Shown here piece after piece: positions 46,290 to 54,708 of a stretch of DNA of 64,000 nucleotides (position 1 is the first letter of the stretch; each line of letters opens with the position of its first letter). Source of the stretch: Streptacidiphilus rugosus AM-16 (GTDB lineage Bacteria; Actinomycetota; Actinomycetes; Streptomycetales; Streptomycetaceae). The stretch covers positions 992,001 through 1,056,000 of the forward strand of contig NZ_JQMJ01000003.1 of NCBI RefSeq assembly GCF_000744655.1, written 5' to 3'. Under the pieces are notes generated by a model, which saw nothing but the letters and a program-made list of their open reading frames with translations, ran no database searches and was not told the DNA's origin. Both the position numbers and the translations under genes were made by a program.

Positions 46290-47072
46290 CTACCGCGCAT
46301 CGCTCGGCAGGAGCCGGGCCAGGGTGCGCACCGCCCGGTACTGGAGCGTCTTGATGGCGCCCTCGTTCTTGCCCATGACGCGCGCCGTCTCGGCCACCGA
46401 GAGGCCCTGGAGGAAGCGCAGGGTGACGCACTCCTGCTGCTGCGGATTGAGCCTGCGGACCGCCTCCAGGAGGGCGGCGTTGGAGAGCCTCTCCAGCACC
46501 GAGTCCTCCGGGCTGGGCTCGACCTGGTTGGAGTCGAGCATCTCGCCGGTGGTGACCTCCAGCCGGAAGCGGCTGGACTTGAAGTGGTCGGCCACCAGGT
46601 TGCGGGCGATGGTCACCAGCCAGGCCCCGAAGTCCCTGCCCTGCCAGGTGAAGGTGCCGATCCTGCGGAGCGCCCGCAGGAAGGTCTCGCTGGTGAGGTC
46701 CTCCGCCGTCGCCTTGCCGCCGACCCGGTAGTAGATGTAGCGGTAGACCGTGTCGGCGTAATGGTCGTACAACTGCCCGAAGGCCTCGCCGTCGCCGTCC
46801 TGGGCGCGCTCGACCAGCGTCATCATCGGGTTCGCCGACGGGCTGTCCCAGCCCGTCGTCGTGCCGCCGGCGCCGCCCGCGCCACCCGTCGCTCCGCCGC
46901 GAGGGCGCGCGGCCGTCGTCCGGGTGCGCAGTGCGACGGGCGTCGCGAGCGGGGCGAGTGGCGCGACGACCGGTCCGCCCGCGAGGGCGAAGGCAGGGGC
47001 CGGGAGCAGCTGCTCCTGGCGCACCAGGCTGCGCAGCAGGGCCAGGCCGTCGTTCCGGACGTGTGGGTACAC
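46290..47072 (-). CDS. bldN: Developmental ECF sigma factor BldN with N-terminal pro-sequence
   Basis: A 260-residue sigma factor needed for aerial-hypha formation; it transcribes bldM, chaplin and rodlin genes. The first about 83 residues (VYPHVRNDGLALLRSLVRQE and an Ala/Pro/Gly-rich stretch) are a pro-sequence, a known BldN trait. Region 2 has YDHYADTVYRYIYYRVGGKA and ARNLVADHFKSSRF; region 4 has LNPQQQECVTLRFLQGLSVA and ETARVMGKNEGAIKTLQYRA. The GTG at 47072 matches the start of S. coelicolor BldN and has GGGAG upstream. rsbN follows after 147 bases. Confidence 0.95.
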   Translation of the reverse strand: MYPHVRNDGLALLRSLVRQEQLLPAPAFALAGGPVVAPLAPLATPVALRTRTTAARPRGGATGGAGGAGGTTTGWDSPSANPMMTLVERAQDGDGEAFGQLYDHYADTVYRYIYYRVGGKATAEDLTSETFLRALRRIGTFTWQGRDFGAWLVTIARNLVADHFKSSRFRLEVTTGEMLDSNQVEPSPEDSVLERLSNAALLEAVRRLNPQQQECVTLRFLQGLSVAETARVMGKNEGAIKTLQYRAVRTLARLLPSDAR

Positions 47073-47415
47073 GGGACTCCCAGAGGCAGGACTGTGTGAT
47101 GTGCAGGGTGGGACCGCTGGATGAGGATAACGCTTCGTGCAACAACAGCTACACCCAGTTGCCAAATTCACCGCTTCCGTCACATCTGTTGCACGTCGGT
47201 GGCAGAATGTGACCGACTATGCCGCGGTCAGTTGGCGGCCTTCTGGGCAGAGTTGATCCCGGCCTGCCGGGGGCTGACCGGATCCCGGCGCGTTCCCGAG
47301 CGTGTGCCGACGAAATCCCGCGCAACTGCGCGAGCAAGGACCGATCAGAAACGGTCAGTTGTGCTGCGGCTCACGACAGGCCGCCGCAGCCGTTCGGCGG
47401 CTGTTCCGCGGGTGT
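47073..47415 (-). promoter_or_regulatory. bldN upstream region (343 bases without a gene)
   Basis: Between the HAD-IB gene and bldN on the minus strand. It contains a perfect inverted repeat GTCACAT (47179-47185) / ATGTGAC (47207-47213), spaced 21 bases. bldN is a known BldD target in Streptomyces and GTCAC-type half-sites are reminiscent of BldD boxes, but I cannot confirm this here. No small gene was evident. Confidence 0.45.
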
Positions 47416-48297
47416 TCAGCGGCGCCGGTTGCGGTAGAGGGCGACCGCCGCCGCGGTGCCGCCGGCCGCCGCGCCCAGCCCGGCCGCGGCCGGAATGCCG
47501 ACCTTGGCCGCCTTGCGGCCGGTGCGGAAGTCGCGCACCCGCCAGCCGTTGCGACGGGCGTGTCGGCGCAGCTCCGCGTCCGGGTTGATGACGTAGGGGT
47601 AACCGACCAGGGAGAGCATCGGGATGTCGTTCGAGGAGTCGCTGTAGGCCGCGCAGCGGGCCAGGTCCAGGTTCTCGCGCGCGGCCAGCGCCTTCACGGC
47701 CTCGGCCTTGGCAGGCCCGTGCAGCGGCTCGCCGACCAGTCGCCCGGTGTAGACGCCGTCCAGGGCCTCGGCGACGGTGCCCAGCGCGCCGGTCATGCCG
47801 AGCCGCGCGGCGATCACCCGCGCCGCCTCCTGCGGTGCGGCGGTCACCAGCCACACCCGCTGCCCCGCTTCGAGGTGCATCTGCACCAGCGCGCGGGTGC
47901 CCGGCCAGATCTTCTCGGCCATGAACTCGTCGAAGACGTCCTCGCAGATGCCCTCCAGGTCCGCGACCCTGTGGCCCTGGACGATGGAGAGGGCGCTCTC
48001 CTTCGCCTCCGCCATGTGCCCGGCGTTCTCCGCGCCGTGCAGCCGGAAGTAGGCCTGCTGCCAGGCGAAGCGCAGCAGCTCGCGGGAGCTGAAGAACTTG
48101 CGCTTGTAGAGGCCGCGGCCCAGATAGAAGATGGCCGCGCCCTGCATGATCGTGTTGTCGCAGTCGAAGAACGCGCCGGCGTACGGGTCGACCGGAGTGT
48201 CCTCGGTCTCCCCGGCGTTCGCGGCGGCGTCCGCGGCGGCTTCGCCCGCGAGCTGCGTGGAGCGGCGTCGCTCCTGGATGTTCCGCTGCCTGGCCAT
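47416..48297 (-). CDS. HAD-IB family hydrolase (SerB/CicA-like)
   Basis: A 293-residue HAD subfamily IB enzyme. Motif I is AFFDCDNTIMQGAAIFYLGR (DxD), motif II VWLVTAAPQEAARVIAARL, motif III the Lys in GPAKAEAVKALA, and motif IV AAYSDSSNDIPMLSLVGYPY. The C-terminus ends in a hydrophobic segment (VGIPAAAGLGAAAGGTAAAV) that could be a membrane tail. Substrate unknown. The ATG at 48297 is chosen; the gene is conserved beside bldN. Confidence 0.88.
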   Translation of the reverse strand: MARQRNIQERRRSTQLAGEAAADAAANAGETEDTPVDPYAGAFFDCDNTIMQGAAIFYLGRGLYKRKFFSSRELLRFAWQQAYFRLHGAENAGHMAEAKESALSIVQGHRVADLEGICEDVFDEFMAEKIWPGTRALVQMHLEAGQRVWLVTAAPQEAARVIAARLGMTGALGTVAEALDGVYTGRLVGEPLHGPAKAEAVKALAARENLDLARCAAYSDSSNDIPMLSLVGYPYVINPDAELRRHARRNGWRVRDFRTGRKAAKVGIPAAAGLGAAAGGTAAAVALYRNRRR

Positions 48298-48370
48298 GCG
48301 GCGAGCATAGCCAGCCAAGGGCTGGAACCTCGTATCCGCTTGGTGGAGCCGCTGTTAACTCTGTGTGGTC

Positions 48371-48376
48371 CAGAAT
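48371..48376 (+). promoter_or_regulatory. -10 box, candidate leaderless start of glutaredoxin-like gene
   Basis: CAGAAT ends 6 bases before the ATG at 48383; no ribosome binding site is evident. Confidence 0.35.
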
Positions 48377-48382
48377 GTCGGT

Positions 48383-48661
48383 ATGGCTCCTCTCCTTCCC
48401 CGCAGCAGTGCGAAGCGCCCCTCCGACCACGTGGTCACGCTCATCGGCAAGCCCGACTGCCATCTGTGCGAGGACGCGCGGGCGGTGCTGGAACGGCTGC
48501 GGGAGGAGCTGGGCTTCCAACTGGAGGAGCTGAACATCAACGAGGACAAGGAGCTGTTCCGTCAGTACTGGGAGCAGATTCCGGTGACCCTGATCGACGG
48601 CGCCCAGCACGACTTCTGGAAGGTCGACCCCACCCGCCTCCGCAAGGCGCTCGGCGCCTGA
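48383..48661 (+). CDS. Glutaredoxin-like (thioredoxin-fold) protein
   Basis: A 92-residue thioredoxin-fold protein of the DUF836 type: VVTLIGKPDCHLCEDARAVL with a CHLC redox motif, then INEDKELFRQYWEQIPVTLI with the cis-Pro. It is conserved between bldN and rex in streptomycetes. A GTG at 48365 would add six residues. Confidence 0.88.
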   Translation: MAPLLPRSSAKRPSDHVVTLIGKPDCHLCEDARAVLERLREELGFQLEELNINEDKELFRQYWEQIPVTLIDGAQHDFWKVDPTRLRKALGA

Positions 48662-48676
48662 GGGGCGAAGCCCGTT

Positions 48677-48692
48677 CGGGGGCGCGCCCCCG
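48677..48692 (+). terminator. Possible terminator after glutaredoxin-like gene
   Basis: CGGGGGCGCGCCCCCG is a 16-base perfect palindrome 16 bases after the stop; the loop is too tight for a full stem and there is no T run. Confidence 0.35.
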
Positions 48693-48856
48693 GACGGTGC
48701 AACGTCCCCCGTGCCCATGCTTGCGGGTTGCAACTTGGTCGCGGCGGGGATGATTTGGGGGGTTTGTCCGGTTGTAAGGCGTAGGCGTGAGCCGTTAGTG
48801 CGCTTACCATCAAGGGGCTTTGTGCCGCGGGGGGTACGACCGAGAAGGAGCCCACC

Positions 48857-49606
48857 GTGCAGCCGCCGCCGTCCGCGCCGTCGTCGCCCGCTCGCGGGCT
48901 CGCCGTCGTGGACGTGGAGGCGAGCGGGCGGAGCCCCTGGCGGCACCGGGTCGTGGAGATCGGCGTGGTGCTGCTCGACTACCCGCTGCTGCGGGTCGAG
49001 GCCGAGTTCAGCACCCTGATCGACCCCGGGGGTCCCGTCGGCCCGACGGACGTGCACCGGATCGCGCAGGAGCAGGTCGTCGGCGCGCCCACGTTCAGGG
49101 AGATCGCCCCCCATCTCGCGGCCCTGCTCCGCGGCCGCGTCCTCGTCGGACACCACGTGCGCTGCGACGAGGGCTTCCTCGCCCGCGAGTTCGCGCGCTT
49201 CGGCGTGCAGCTCCCGGTGATGCCCACGCTCTGCACCATGGCTCTCGCCGAGCGCGTCCTCGGCGGCCGGCTGACCGGGCGCGGGCTCGGCGCGTGCGTG
49301 GAGGCGTTCGGGCTGCCGGAGTTCGACGCGCACACCGCCCTCGGTGACGCCCGTGCGGCCGCGCGGCTGTTGCGCAGCGCGCTGGCCACTCCCGCCGGCG
49401 GCGTCGAGCCGCTGCGCGCGTTGGTGGAGAGCGCCCAGCACACCTGCTGGCCGAAGCTGCGGCAGCGGGCGGGGGCCGTACCCACGAAGAATCGTTCCGG
49501 CACGGTCTTCCCCGCCTCTTCTCTCTCCTCCGCGTACGCCGTACCGTGCGCCGTACCGTACGGCGTCCCGGTTCTGGTTCCTGCGGGCGTGGAGGAAATC
49601 GCGTGA
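48857..49606 (+). CDS. DEDDh 3'-5' exonuclease (DNA polymerase III epsilon-like)
   Basis: A 249-residue exonuclease. ExoI motif VVDVEASGRSP (DxE), ExoII region VGHHVRCDEGFLAREFARFG, and ExoIII HTALGDARAAARLL (HxxxxD) are present. The last 45 residues are variable. AAGGAG lies 5 bases before the GTG start. Stand-alone epsilon-like exonucleases of this type are common in actinobacteria; substrate unknown. Confidence 0.9.
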   Translation: MQPPPSAPSSPARGLAVVDVEASGRSPWRHRVVEIGVVLLDYPLLRVEAEFSTLIDPGGPVGPTDVHRIAQEQVVGAPTFREIAPHLAALLRGRVLVGHHVRCDEGFLAREFARFGVQLPVMPTLCTMALAERVLGGRLTGRGLGACVEAFGLPEFDAHTALGDARAAARLLRSALATPAGGVEPLRALVESAQHTCWPKLRQRAGAVPTKNRSGTVFPASSLSSAYAVPCAVPYGVPVLVPAGVEEIA

Positions 49607-49616
49607 TGCGCATCAC
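49603..49616. promoter_or_regulatory. Crp/Fnr-like palindrome upstream of rex
   Basis: GTGATGCGCATCAC is a perfect 14-base palindrome with the GTGA-N6-TCAC core of Crp/Fnr-family operators. It overlaps the exonuclease stop codon and lies about 28 bases before the Rex operator. Confidence 0.45.
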
Positions 49617-49643
49617 TCCTGGTGGACAAAACGGACACCATCT

Positions 49644-49661
49644 TTGTGCACGCGTTCACAA
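49644..49661. promoter_or_regulatory. Rex operator (ROP) of the rex-hem operon
   Basis: TTGTGCACGCGTTCACAA fits the Rex consensus TTGTGAA-N4-TTCACAA with one mismatch. It lies 52 bases before the rex start, as expected for autoregulation by the NADH/NAD+ sensor. Confidence 0.85.
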
Positions 49662-49713
49662 ACACATAGCCTGGCAATCGCAGTCGAAGCCCAGCTTCAC
49701 CCACAGGAGCACC

Positions 49714-50556
49714 GTGGCAACTGGCCGAACCACTCAGAACAACCAGAACCCCGCTGCCGGCGCACGCCGCAGCCGGGGTCGGGGCATCCCCGACGCGACG
49801 GTCGCCAGGCTGCCGCTCTACCTCCGCGCGCTCACCGCACTGTCCGAGCGCTCGGTGCCGACCGTCTCGTCCGAGGAGCTCGCCGCCGCCGCCGGGGTCA
49901 ACTCCGCCAAGCTGCGCAAGGACTTCTCCTACCTCGGCTCCTACGGCACCCGTGGGGTCGGCTACGACGTCGAGTACCTCGTCTACCAGATCTCCCGCGA
50001 GCTGGGCCTGACCCAGGACTGGCCCGTTGTCATCGTCGGCATCGGAAACCTCGGCCACGCCCTCGCCAACTACGGCGGCTTCGCCTCCCGCGGCTTCCGC
50101 GTCGCGGCGTTGCTCGACGCCGACTCGGGGCTCACCGGGCAGCTCGTCGCGGGCCTGCCGGTGCGCCACACCGACGAGATGGAAGAGATCATCCGCACCG
50201 AGCGGGTCTCCATCGGCGTGATCACCACCCCGCCCGGCGCCGCCCAGCAGGTCTGCGACCGCCTGGTCGCGGCCGGGGTGACCAGCATCCTCAACTTCGC
50301 GCCGACGGTGCTCTCCGTGCCCGACGGCGTCGACGTGCGCAAGGTCGACCTCTCCATCGAGCTGCAGATCCTCGCCTTCCACGAGCAGCGCAAGGCCGGC
50401 GACGAGCTGCGCGACGCCGAGGAAGAGCCCCCTGCCGCCCCGCCCGCCGCAGTAGTCTCGCGGCCGGAAGGCGTTGCCGAGGACGTCGAAGCGGCTGCGA
50501 GCGGCGCGGCCGGCCTCGGTGCCGCGCGGCAGAAGTTCGAGGAGGCAGCGGGATGA
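49714..50556 (+). CDS. rex: Redox-sensing transcriptional repressor Rex
   Basis: A 280-residue NADH/NAD+-responsive repressor. The N-terminal winged helix includes IPDATVARLPLYLRALTALS and LRKDFSYLGSYGTRGVGYDV; the Rossmann domain has VVIVGIGNLGHALANYGGF. A C-terminal tail of about 45 residues is Ala/Glu-rich. The GTG at 49714 has AGGAG just upstream; longer starts would run into the operator. It overlaps hemA by 4 bases, reproducing the rex-hemACD operon described in S. coelicolor. Confidence 0.96.
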   Translation: MATGRTTQNNQNPAAGARRSRGRGIPDATVARLPLYLRALTALSERSVPTVSSEELAAAAGVNSAKLRKDFSYLGSYGTRGVGYDVEYLVYQISRELGLTQDWPVVIVGIGNLGHALANYGGFASRGFRVAALLDADSGLTGQLVAGLPVRHTDEMEEIIRTERVSIGVITTPPGAAQQVCDRLVAAGVTSILNFAPTVLSVPDGVDVRKVDLSIELQILAFHEQRKAGDELRDAEEEPPAAPPAAVVSRPEGVAEDVEAAASGAAGLGAARQKFEEAAG

Positions 50557-51860
50557 GCCTGCTTGTCGTTGGCCTGAGCCACCGAAGCGCGCCGGTCGGT
50601 CTGCTGGAGCGCGCCGCGCTGACGGGGCACCAGCCGTCCCGGCTGCTGCACGCCGCGGCCGCCTCCGCGCCCGTCGCCGAGGCCGCGCTCGTCAACACCT
50701 GCAACCGGATCGAGCTCTACGCGGACGTGGACAAGTTCCACGCCGGCGTCGCCGACCTCTCCACGCTGCTGGCCGAGCACTCCGGCGTGGGGCTGGAGGA
50801 GCTGACCTCGCACCTGTACGTGCACTACGAGGACCGCGCCGTGCACCACCTCTTCTCGGTGGCCTGCGGTCTGGACTCGATGGTCGTCGGCGAGGGCCAG
50901 ATCCTCGGCCAGCTGCGCGACGCGCTGAACCTCGCGCAGGACCAGCACACCGCGGGCCGCGGCCTGAACGAGCTGTTCCAGCAGGCCCTGCGGGTCGGCA
51001 AGCGCGCCCACAGCGAGACCGCGATCGACAAGGCCGGCCAGACCCTGGTCACCTTCGGCCTGGAGCAGGTCGCGGCCGTCGCGGGCCCGATCGAGGGCAA
51101 GCGCGCGCTGGTGGTCGGCGCCGGCTCGATGAGCTCGCTCGCCGCCGCCACGCTCTCCCGCGAGGGCGTCGCCGAGCTGGTGGTCGCCAACCGCACCCAG
51201 AAGAAGGCCGAGCGCCTCGCGGAGCAGCTGGGCGGCCGGGCCGTCCCGTTCGCCGAGGTCGGCGCCGCGCTGGCCGAGGCCGACCTGGTCATCTCCTGTA
51301 CCGGGGCGGCGGGCATCGTGCTCGACGCCGAGGACATCGCCGCCGCCGCAGAGAAGCGCAGCGCCTTCGAGGCGCCGCTCGCCCTGCTCGACCTGGCCAT
51401 GCCCCGCGACGTCGACACCGCCGTGCACTCGCTGCCCGGCGTCCACCTCGTCGATCTGGAGACGCTGGCCACCGCGGCCCAGCACACCGACTCCGGCGCC
51501 CTCGACGTCGACGCGGTCCGCCGCATCGTCGGCGAGGAGGTCGACGCCTTCGGCGCGGCCCAGCGTGCGGCGGCGATCACCCCCACCGTCGTCGCCCTCA
51601 GAGCGATGGCCTCCGAGCTGGTCAACGCCGAGCTCGAGCGCCTGGACGCGCGCCTCCCCGGACTGGAGGACCGCACCAGGGCGGAGATCCAGCAGACGGT
51701 CCGCCGTGTCGTGGACAAGCTGCTCCACCAGCCCACCGTTCGCGTCAAGCAGCTGGCCGGAGAACCGGGCGGCGCCTCCTACGCGGCGGCGCTGCGCGAA
51801 CTGTTCGACCTCGATCCCATGGCCGTTGAGGCGGTCAGTACTACCAGGATGATCTCATGA
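50553..51860 (+). CDS. hemA: Glutamyl-tRNA reductase HemA
   Basis: A 435-residue NADPH enzyme that converts glutamyl-tRNA to glutamate-1-semialdehyde, the first step of haem synthesis. The N-terminal catalytic domain shows VVGLSHRSAPVGLLERAAL and ALVNTCNRIELYADV with the nucleophilic Cys, plus SMVVGEGQILGQLRDAL. The NADPH domain has RALVVGAGSMSSLAAATLSR; the dimerisation helix lies at the C-terminus. It is coupled by 4-base overlaps to rex and hemC. Confidence 0.97.
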   Translation: MSLLVVGLSHRSAPVGLLERAALTGHQPSRLLHAAAASAPVAEAALVNTCNRIELYADVDKFHAGVADLSTLLAEHSGVGLEELTSHLYVHYEDRAVHHLFSVACGLDSMVVGEGQILGQLRDALNLAQDQHTAGRGLNELFQQALRVGKRAHSETAIDKAGQTLVTFGLEQVAAVAGPIEGKRALVVGAGSMSSLAAATLSREGVAELVVANRTQKKAERLAEQLGGRAVPFAEVGAALAEADLVISCTGAAGIVLDAEDIAAAAEKRSAFEAPLALLDLAMPRDVDTAVHSLPGVHLVDLETLATAAQHTDSGALDVDAVRRIVGEEVDAFGAAQRAAAITPTVVALRAMASELVNAELERLDARLPGLEDRTRAEIQQTVRRVVDKLLHQPTVRVKQLAGEPGGASYAAALRELFDLDPMAVEAVSTTRMIS

Positions 51861-52876
51861 CGGGTCAGACGAGCATGCAAGCACCCCCGCTCCCCAGCGA
51901 CCACCCCACCCTCGGCGGCGACCGGCCGCCGCTCCGTCTGGGCACCCGGCGCAGCGCGCTGGCGATGGCCCAGTCCGGCATGATCGCCGACGCCGTCTCG
52001 GCCGTGACCGGACGTGAGGTCGAGCTGGTCGAGATCACCACCTACGGCGACGTCTCCCGTGAGGCCCTCGCCCAGATCGGCGCCACCGGCGTCTTCGTCT
52101 CCGCGCTGCGCGACGCGCTGCTCGCGGGCACGATCGACTTCGCCGTCCACTCCCTCAAGGACCTCCCCACGGCAGCGCCCGAGGGCCTGGTCCTGGCCGC
52201 CGTCCCCACCCGCGAGGACCCGCGGGACGCGCTGGTCGCCAGGGACGGTCTGACCCTGGCCGAGCTGCTGGAGAAGGGCGACGCCCACCGTCCGGCCCGG
52301 ATAGGCACCGGCTCCCCGCGCCGCATGGCGCAGCTCAACGCCTGGGCCGCCGCCCAGGGCCTGGCCGTCGAGACGGTGCCGATCCGCGGCAACGTCGACA
52401 CCAGGATCGGCTACGTCCGCTCCGGCGAGCTCGACGCCGTGGTCCTGGCCGCCGCCGGCCTGAACCGCCTGGGCCGACTGGCCGAGGCCACCGAGGTCAT
52501 CGACGCCGACGTGATGCTGCCGGCCCCCGGCCAGGGCGCCCTCGCCCTCGAGTGCGCCGCGACCAACAGCGAGCTGGCCGCCGTCCTCGCCGCTCTCGAC
52601 GACGCGCCCACCCGGGCCGCGATCACCGCCGAGCGCACCCTGCTCGCCGCCCTGGAGGCGGGCTGCTCCGCGCCGGTCGGCGCGCTGGCCGTCCCCGCCA
52701 CCGAGGGAGAAGCCGACGAGATGGAACTGCGTGCTCTCGTCGGCACCGTCGACGGTGCCACCGTCGTGCAGATGTCCGCCACCGGCCACGGCGCCCCCGA
52801 CGAGCTGGGACGCGGCCTCGCCGCACAGCTGCTCGCGGCGGGCGCGGCCGGTCTGATGGGGGAGCGAACCAAGTGA
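51857..52876 (+). CDS. hemC: Hydroxymethylbilane synthase HemC
   Basis: A 339-residue porphobilinogen deaminase that assembles four porphobilinogens. Signatures: RLGTRRSALAMAQSGMIADA, DFAVHSLKDLPTAAPEGLVL, RIGTGSPRRMAQLNAW, and the dipyrromethane Cys in LLAALEAGCSAPVGALAV. The first about 24 residues are an Actinobacteria-type Pro/Ser-rich lead. It overlaps hemA and hemD by 4 bases each. Confidence 0.97.
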   Translation: MTGQTSMQAPPLPSDHPTLGGDRPPLRLGTRRSALAMAQSGMIADAVSAVTGREVELVEITTYGDVSREALAQIGATGVFVSALRDALLAGTIDFAVHSLKDLPTAAPEGLVLAAVPTREDPRDALVARDGLTLAELLEKGDAHRPARIGTGSPRRMAQLNAWAAAQGLAVETVPIRGNVDTRIGYVRSGELDAVVLAAAGLNRLGRLAEATEVIDADVMLPAPGQGALALECAATNSELAAVLAALDDAPTRAAITAERTLLAALEAGCSAPVGALAVPATEGEADEMELRALVGTVDGATVVQMSATGHGAPDELGRGLAAQLLAAGAAGLMGERTK

Positions 52877-54552
52877 GCCCCACGAGTCCCGACACCCCGC
52901 GCCGCCCCGTCGGCCAGGTCACCTTCCTGGGCGCGGGCCCGGGCGACCCCGGGCTGCTGACGCTGCGTGCGGTGGAGGTGCTGGCCTCGGCCGACGTGCT
53001 GGTCGCCGACCCGCTGACGGTCGCCGCGGTGCGCGCCTACTGCCCCGAGCGGGTCGAGCTGCACCACGCCGCCGACCCCTCCGACGCCTTCGTGCTCGAC
53101 GAGGGCGGCGTGCTGGGCGGCGTCGGCGGCGAGACCGTCTCCCGCTTCTTCGGCGCGGTCCGCAACGGCAAGCACGTGGTCCGCACGGTCGACGGCGACC
53201 CGGGCCTCGACGGCCGCGCGGCGGAGGAGATGCTGGCCTGCGCCGAGGCGCGCGTGCCGTTCCAGGTCGTCCCCGGCGTCGCCCAGTCCGTCGGCGTCCC
53301 CGCCTACGCCGGCGTCCCGCTGCGCGCGGGCGCACAGGGCGCGGACGTCCGCTTCGTCGACGCCTCCGGCCTGCTGCCGGAGACGGTGTGGACGGACCTC
53401 GGCGCCTGTGAGTCGACGCTGGTCGTCCGCACCCTGCTGGGCTCCGTGCCCGGCGCGGCCACCACCCTGGTCTCCCACGGCCGCAAGCCCGACACCCGGG
53501 TCTCCGTGACCCTGGAGGGCACCACGACGCGTCAGCGCACCTGGTGCGGGACGCTCGGCACGATCGCGGCGGAGCTGAAGGCCGCGAAGGTGCTGCCCTC
53601 GCCGGTCTCGTCCCCGGTCGACCCGGCGAGCAACGTCATAGTCGTGATCGGCGAGCAGGTCGAACACCGGGCGGAGCTCTCCTGGTTCGAGACCAAGCCG
53701 CTCTTCGGCTGGAACATCCTGGTGCCGCGCACCAAGGACCAGGCCGGCGCGCTCTCCGACCAGCTGCGCGGCTACGGCGCCGTGCCGAGCGAGGTGCCGA
53801 CCATCGCCGTGGAGCCCCCGCGCACCCCGCAGCAGATGGAACGCGCGATCAAGGGCCTGGTCACCGGCCGCTACGAGTGGATCGCGTTCACCTCGGTCAA
53901 CGCCGTGAAGGCGGTCCGCGAGAAGTTCGAGGAGTACGGACTCGACGCCCGCGCGTTCGCCGGCATCAAGGTCGCGGCGGTCGGCGAGACGACGGCCCAG
54001 GCGCTGGTCGACTTCGGCGTGAAGCCGGACCTGGTCCCCAGCGGCGAGCAGAGCGCGGCGGGCCTCCTGGAGGACTGGCCGCCCTACGACCCGGTCTTCG
54101 ACCCGATCGACCGGGTGCTGCTGCCGCGCGCGGACATCGCCACGGAGACGCTGGTGGCCGGCCTGGTCGAGCTGGGCTGGGAGGTCGACGACGTCACGGC
54201 CTACCGCACCGTCCGTGCGGCGCCGCCGCCGGCGGAGACCCGCGAGGCGATCAAGGGCGGCGGCTTCGACGCGGTGATCTTCACCTCCTCGTCGACCGTG
54301 CGGAACCTGGTCGGCATCGCCGGAAAGCCGCACAACGTGACCGTGATCGCGTGCATCGGCCCCGCGACGGCCAAGACGGCGGAGGAGCACGGGCTCCGCG
54401 TGGACGTGCTGGCGCCCGCGCCCAGCGTCCACGCCCTGGCGGAAGCCCTGGCCGACTTCGGCGCGGCGCGCCGCGACGCCGCCCGCGAGGCGGGCGAGCC
54501 GGTCTACCGTCCGTCGGAACGCCGTCCCGGTTCACGTCGCAAGGCACGTTGA
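52873..54552 (+). CDS. hemD: Fused (degenerate) uroporphyrinogen-III C-methyltransferase / uroporphyrinogen-III synthase
   Basis: A 559-residue fusion. Residues about 15-260 are SUMT(CobA)-like with FLGAGPGDPGLLTLRAVEVL, but the RLKxGDPFxFGRGGEE motif reads RTVDGDPGLDGRAAEE and the active-site loops differ, so methyltransferase activity is doubtful. Residues about 270-535 are HemD (PKPLFGWNILVPRTKDQAGA-like start, EWIAFTSVNAVKAVRE, AVGETTAQAL, DAVIFTSSSTVRNLVGI), closing the linear hydroxymethylbilane. The GTG start overlaps the hemC stop. Confidence 0.93.
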   Translation: MSPTSPDTPRRPVGQVTFLGAGPGDPGLLTLRAVEVLASADVLVADPLTVAAVRAYCPERVELHHAADPSDAFVLDEGGVLGGVGGETVSRFFGAVRNGKHVVRTVDGDPGLDGRAAEEMLACAEARVPFQVVPGVAQSVGVPAYAGVPLRAGAQGADVRFVDASGLLPETVWTDLGACESTLVVRTLLGSVPGAATTLVSHGRKPDTRVSVTLEGTTTRQRTWCGTLGTIAAELKAAKVLPSPVSSPVDPASNVIVVIGEQVEHRAELSWFETKPLFGWNILVPRTKDQAGALSDQLRGYGAVPSEVPTIAVEPPRTPQQMERAIKGLVTGRYEWIAFTSVNAVKAVREKFEEYGLDARAFAGIKVAAVGETTAQALVDFGVKPDLVPSGEQSAAGLLEDWPPYDPVFDPIDRVLLPRADIATETLVAGLVELGWEVDDVTAYRTVRAAPPPAETREAIKGGGFDAVIFTSSSTVRNLVGIAGKPHNVTVIACIGPATAKTAEEHGLRVDVLAPAPSVHALAEALADFGAARRDAAREAGEPVYRPSERRPGSRRKAR

Positions 54553-54667
54553 GTTGCACCGTCAGGGGCGCGGGGAACTGCGCGACAAGCCACTGATGAG
54601 CGGGTGGTCCTCCCTACACGGGGCCATCCGCACAGGGTGGTTGCTCGCGCAGTTCCCCGCGCCCCTG
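54553..54667. repeat. Intergenic hairpin repeat, copy 7
   Basis: GTTGCACC precedes left arm CAGGGGCGCGGGGAACTGCG, paired with right arm CGCAGTTCCCCGCGCCCCTG ending at 54667. It sits between hemD and hemB in the same orientation, 42 bases before the hemB start, and could shape hemB expression. Confidence 0.85.
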
Positions 54668-54708
54668 GGGCTTTGCCACCTGGGAACTTGCAGAAGGAGC
54701 ACGTAGTC

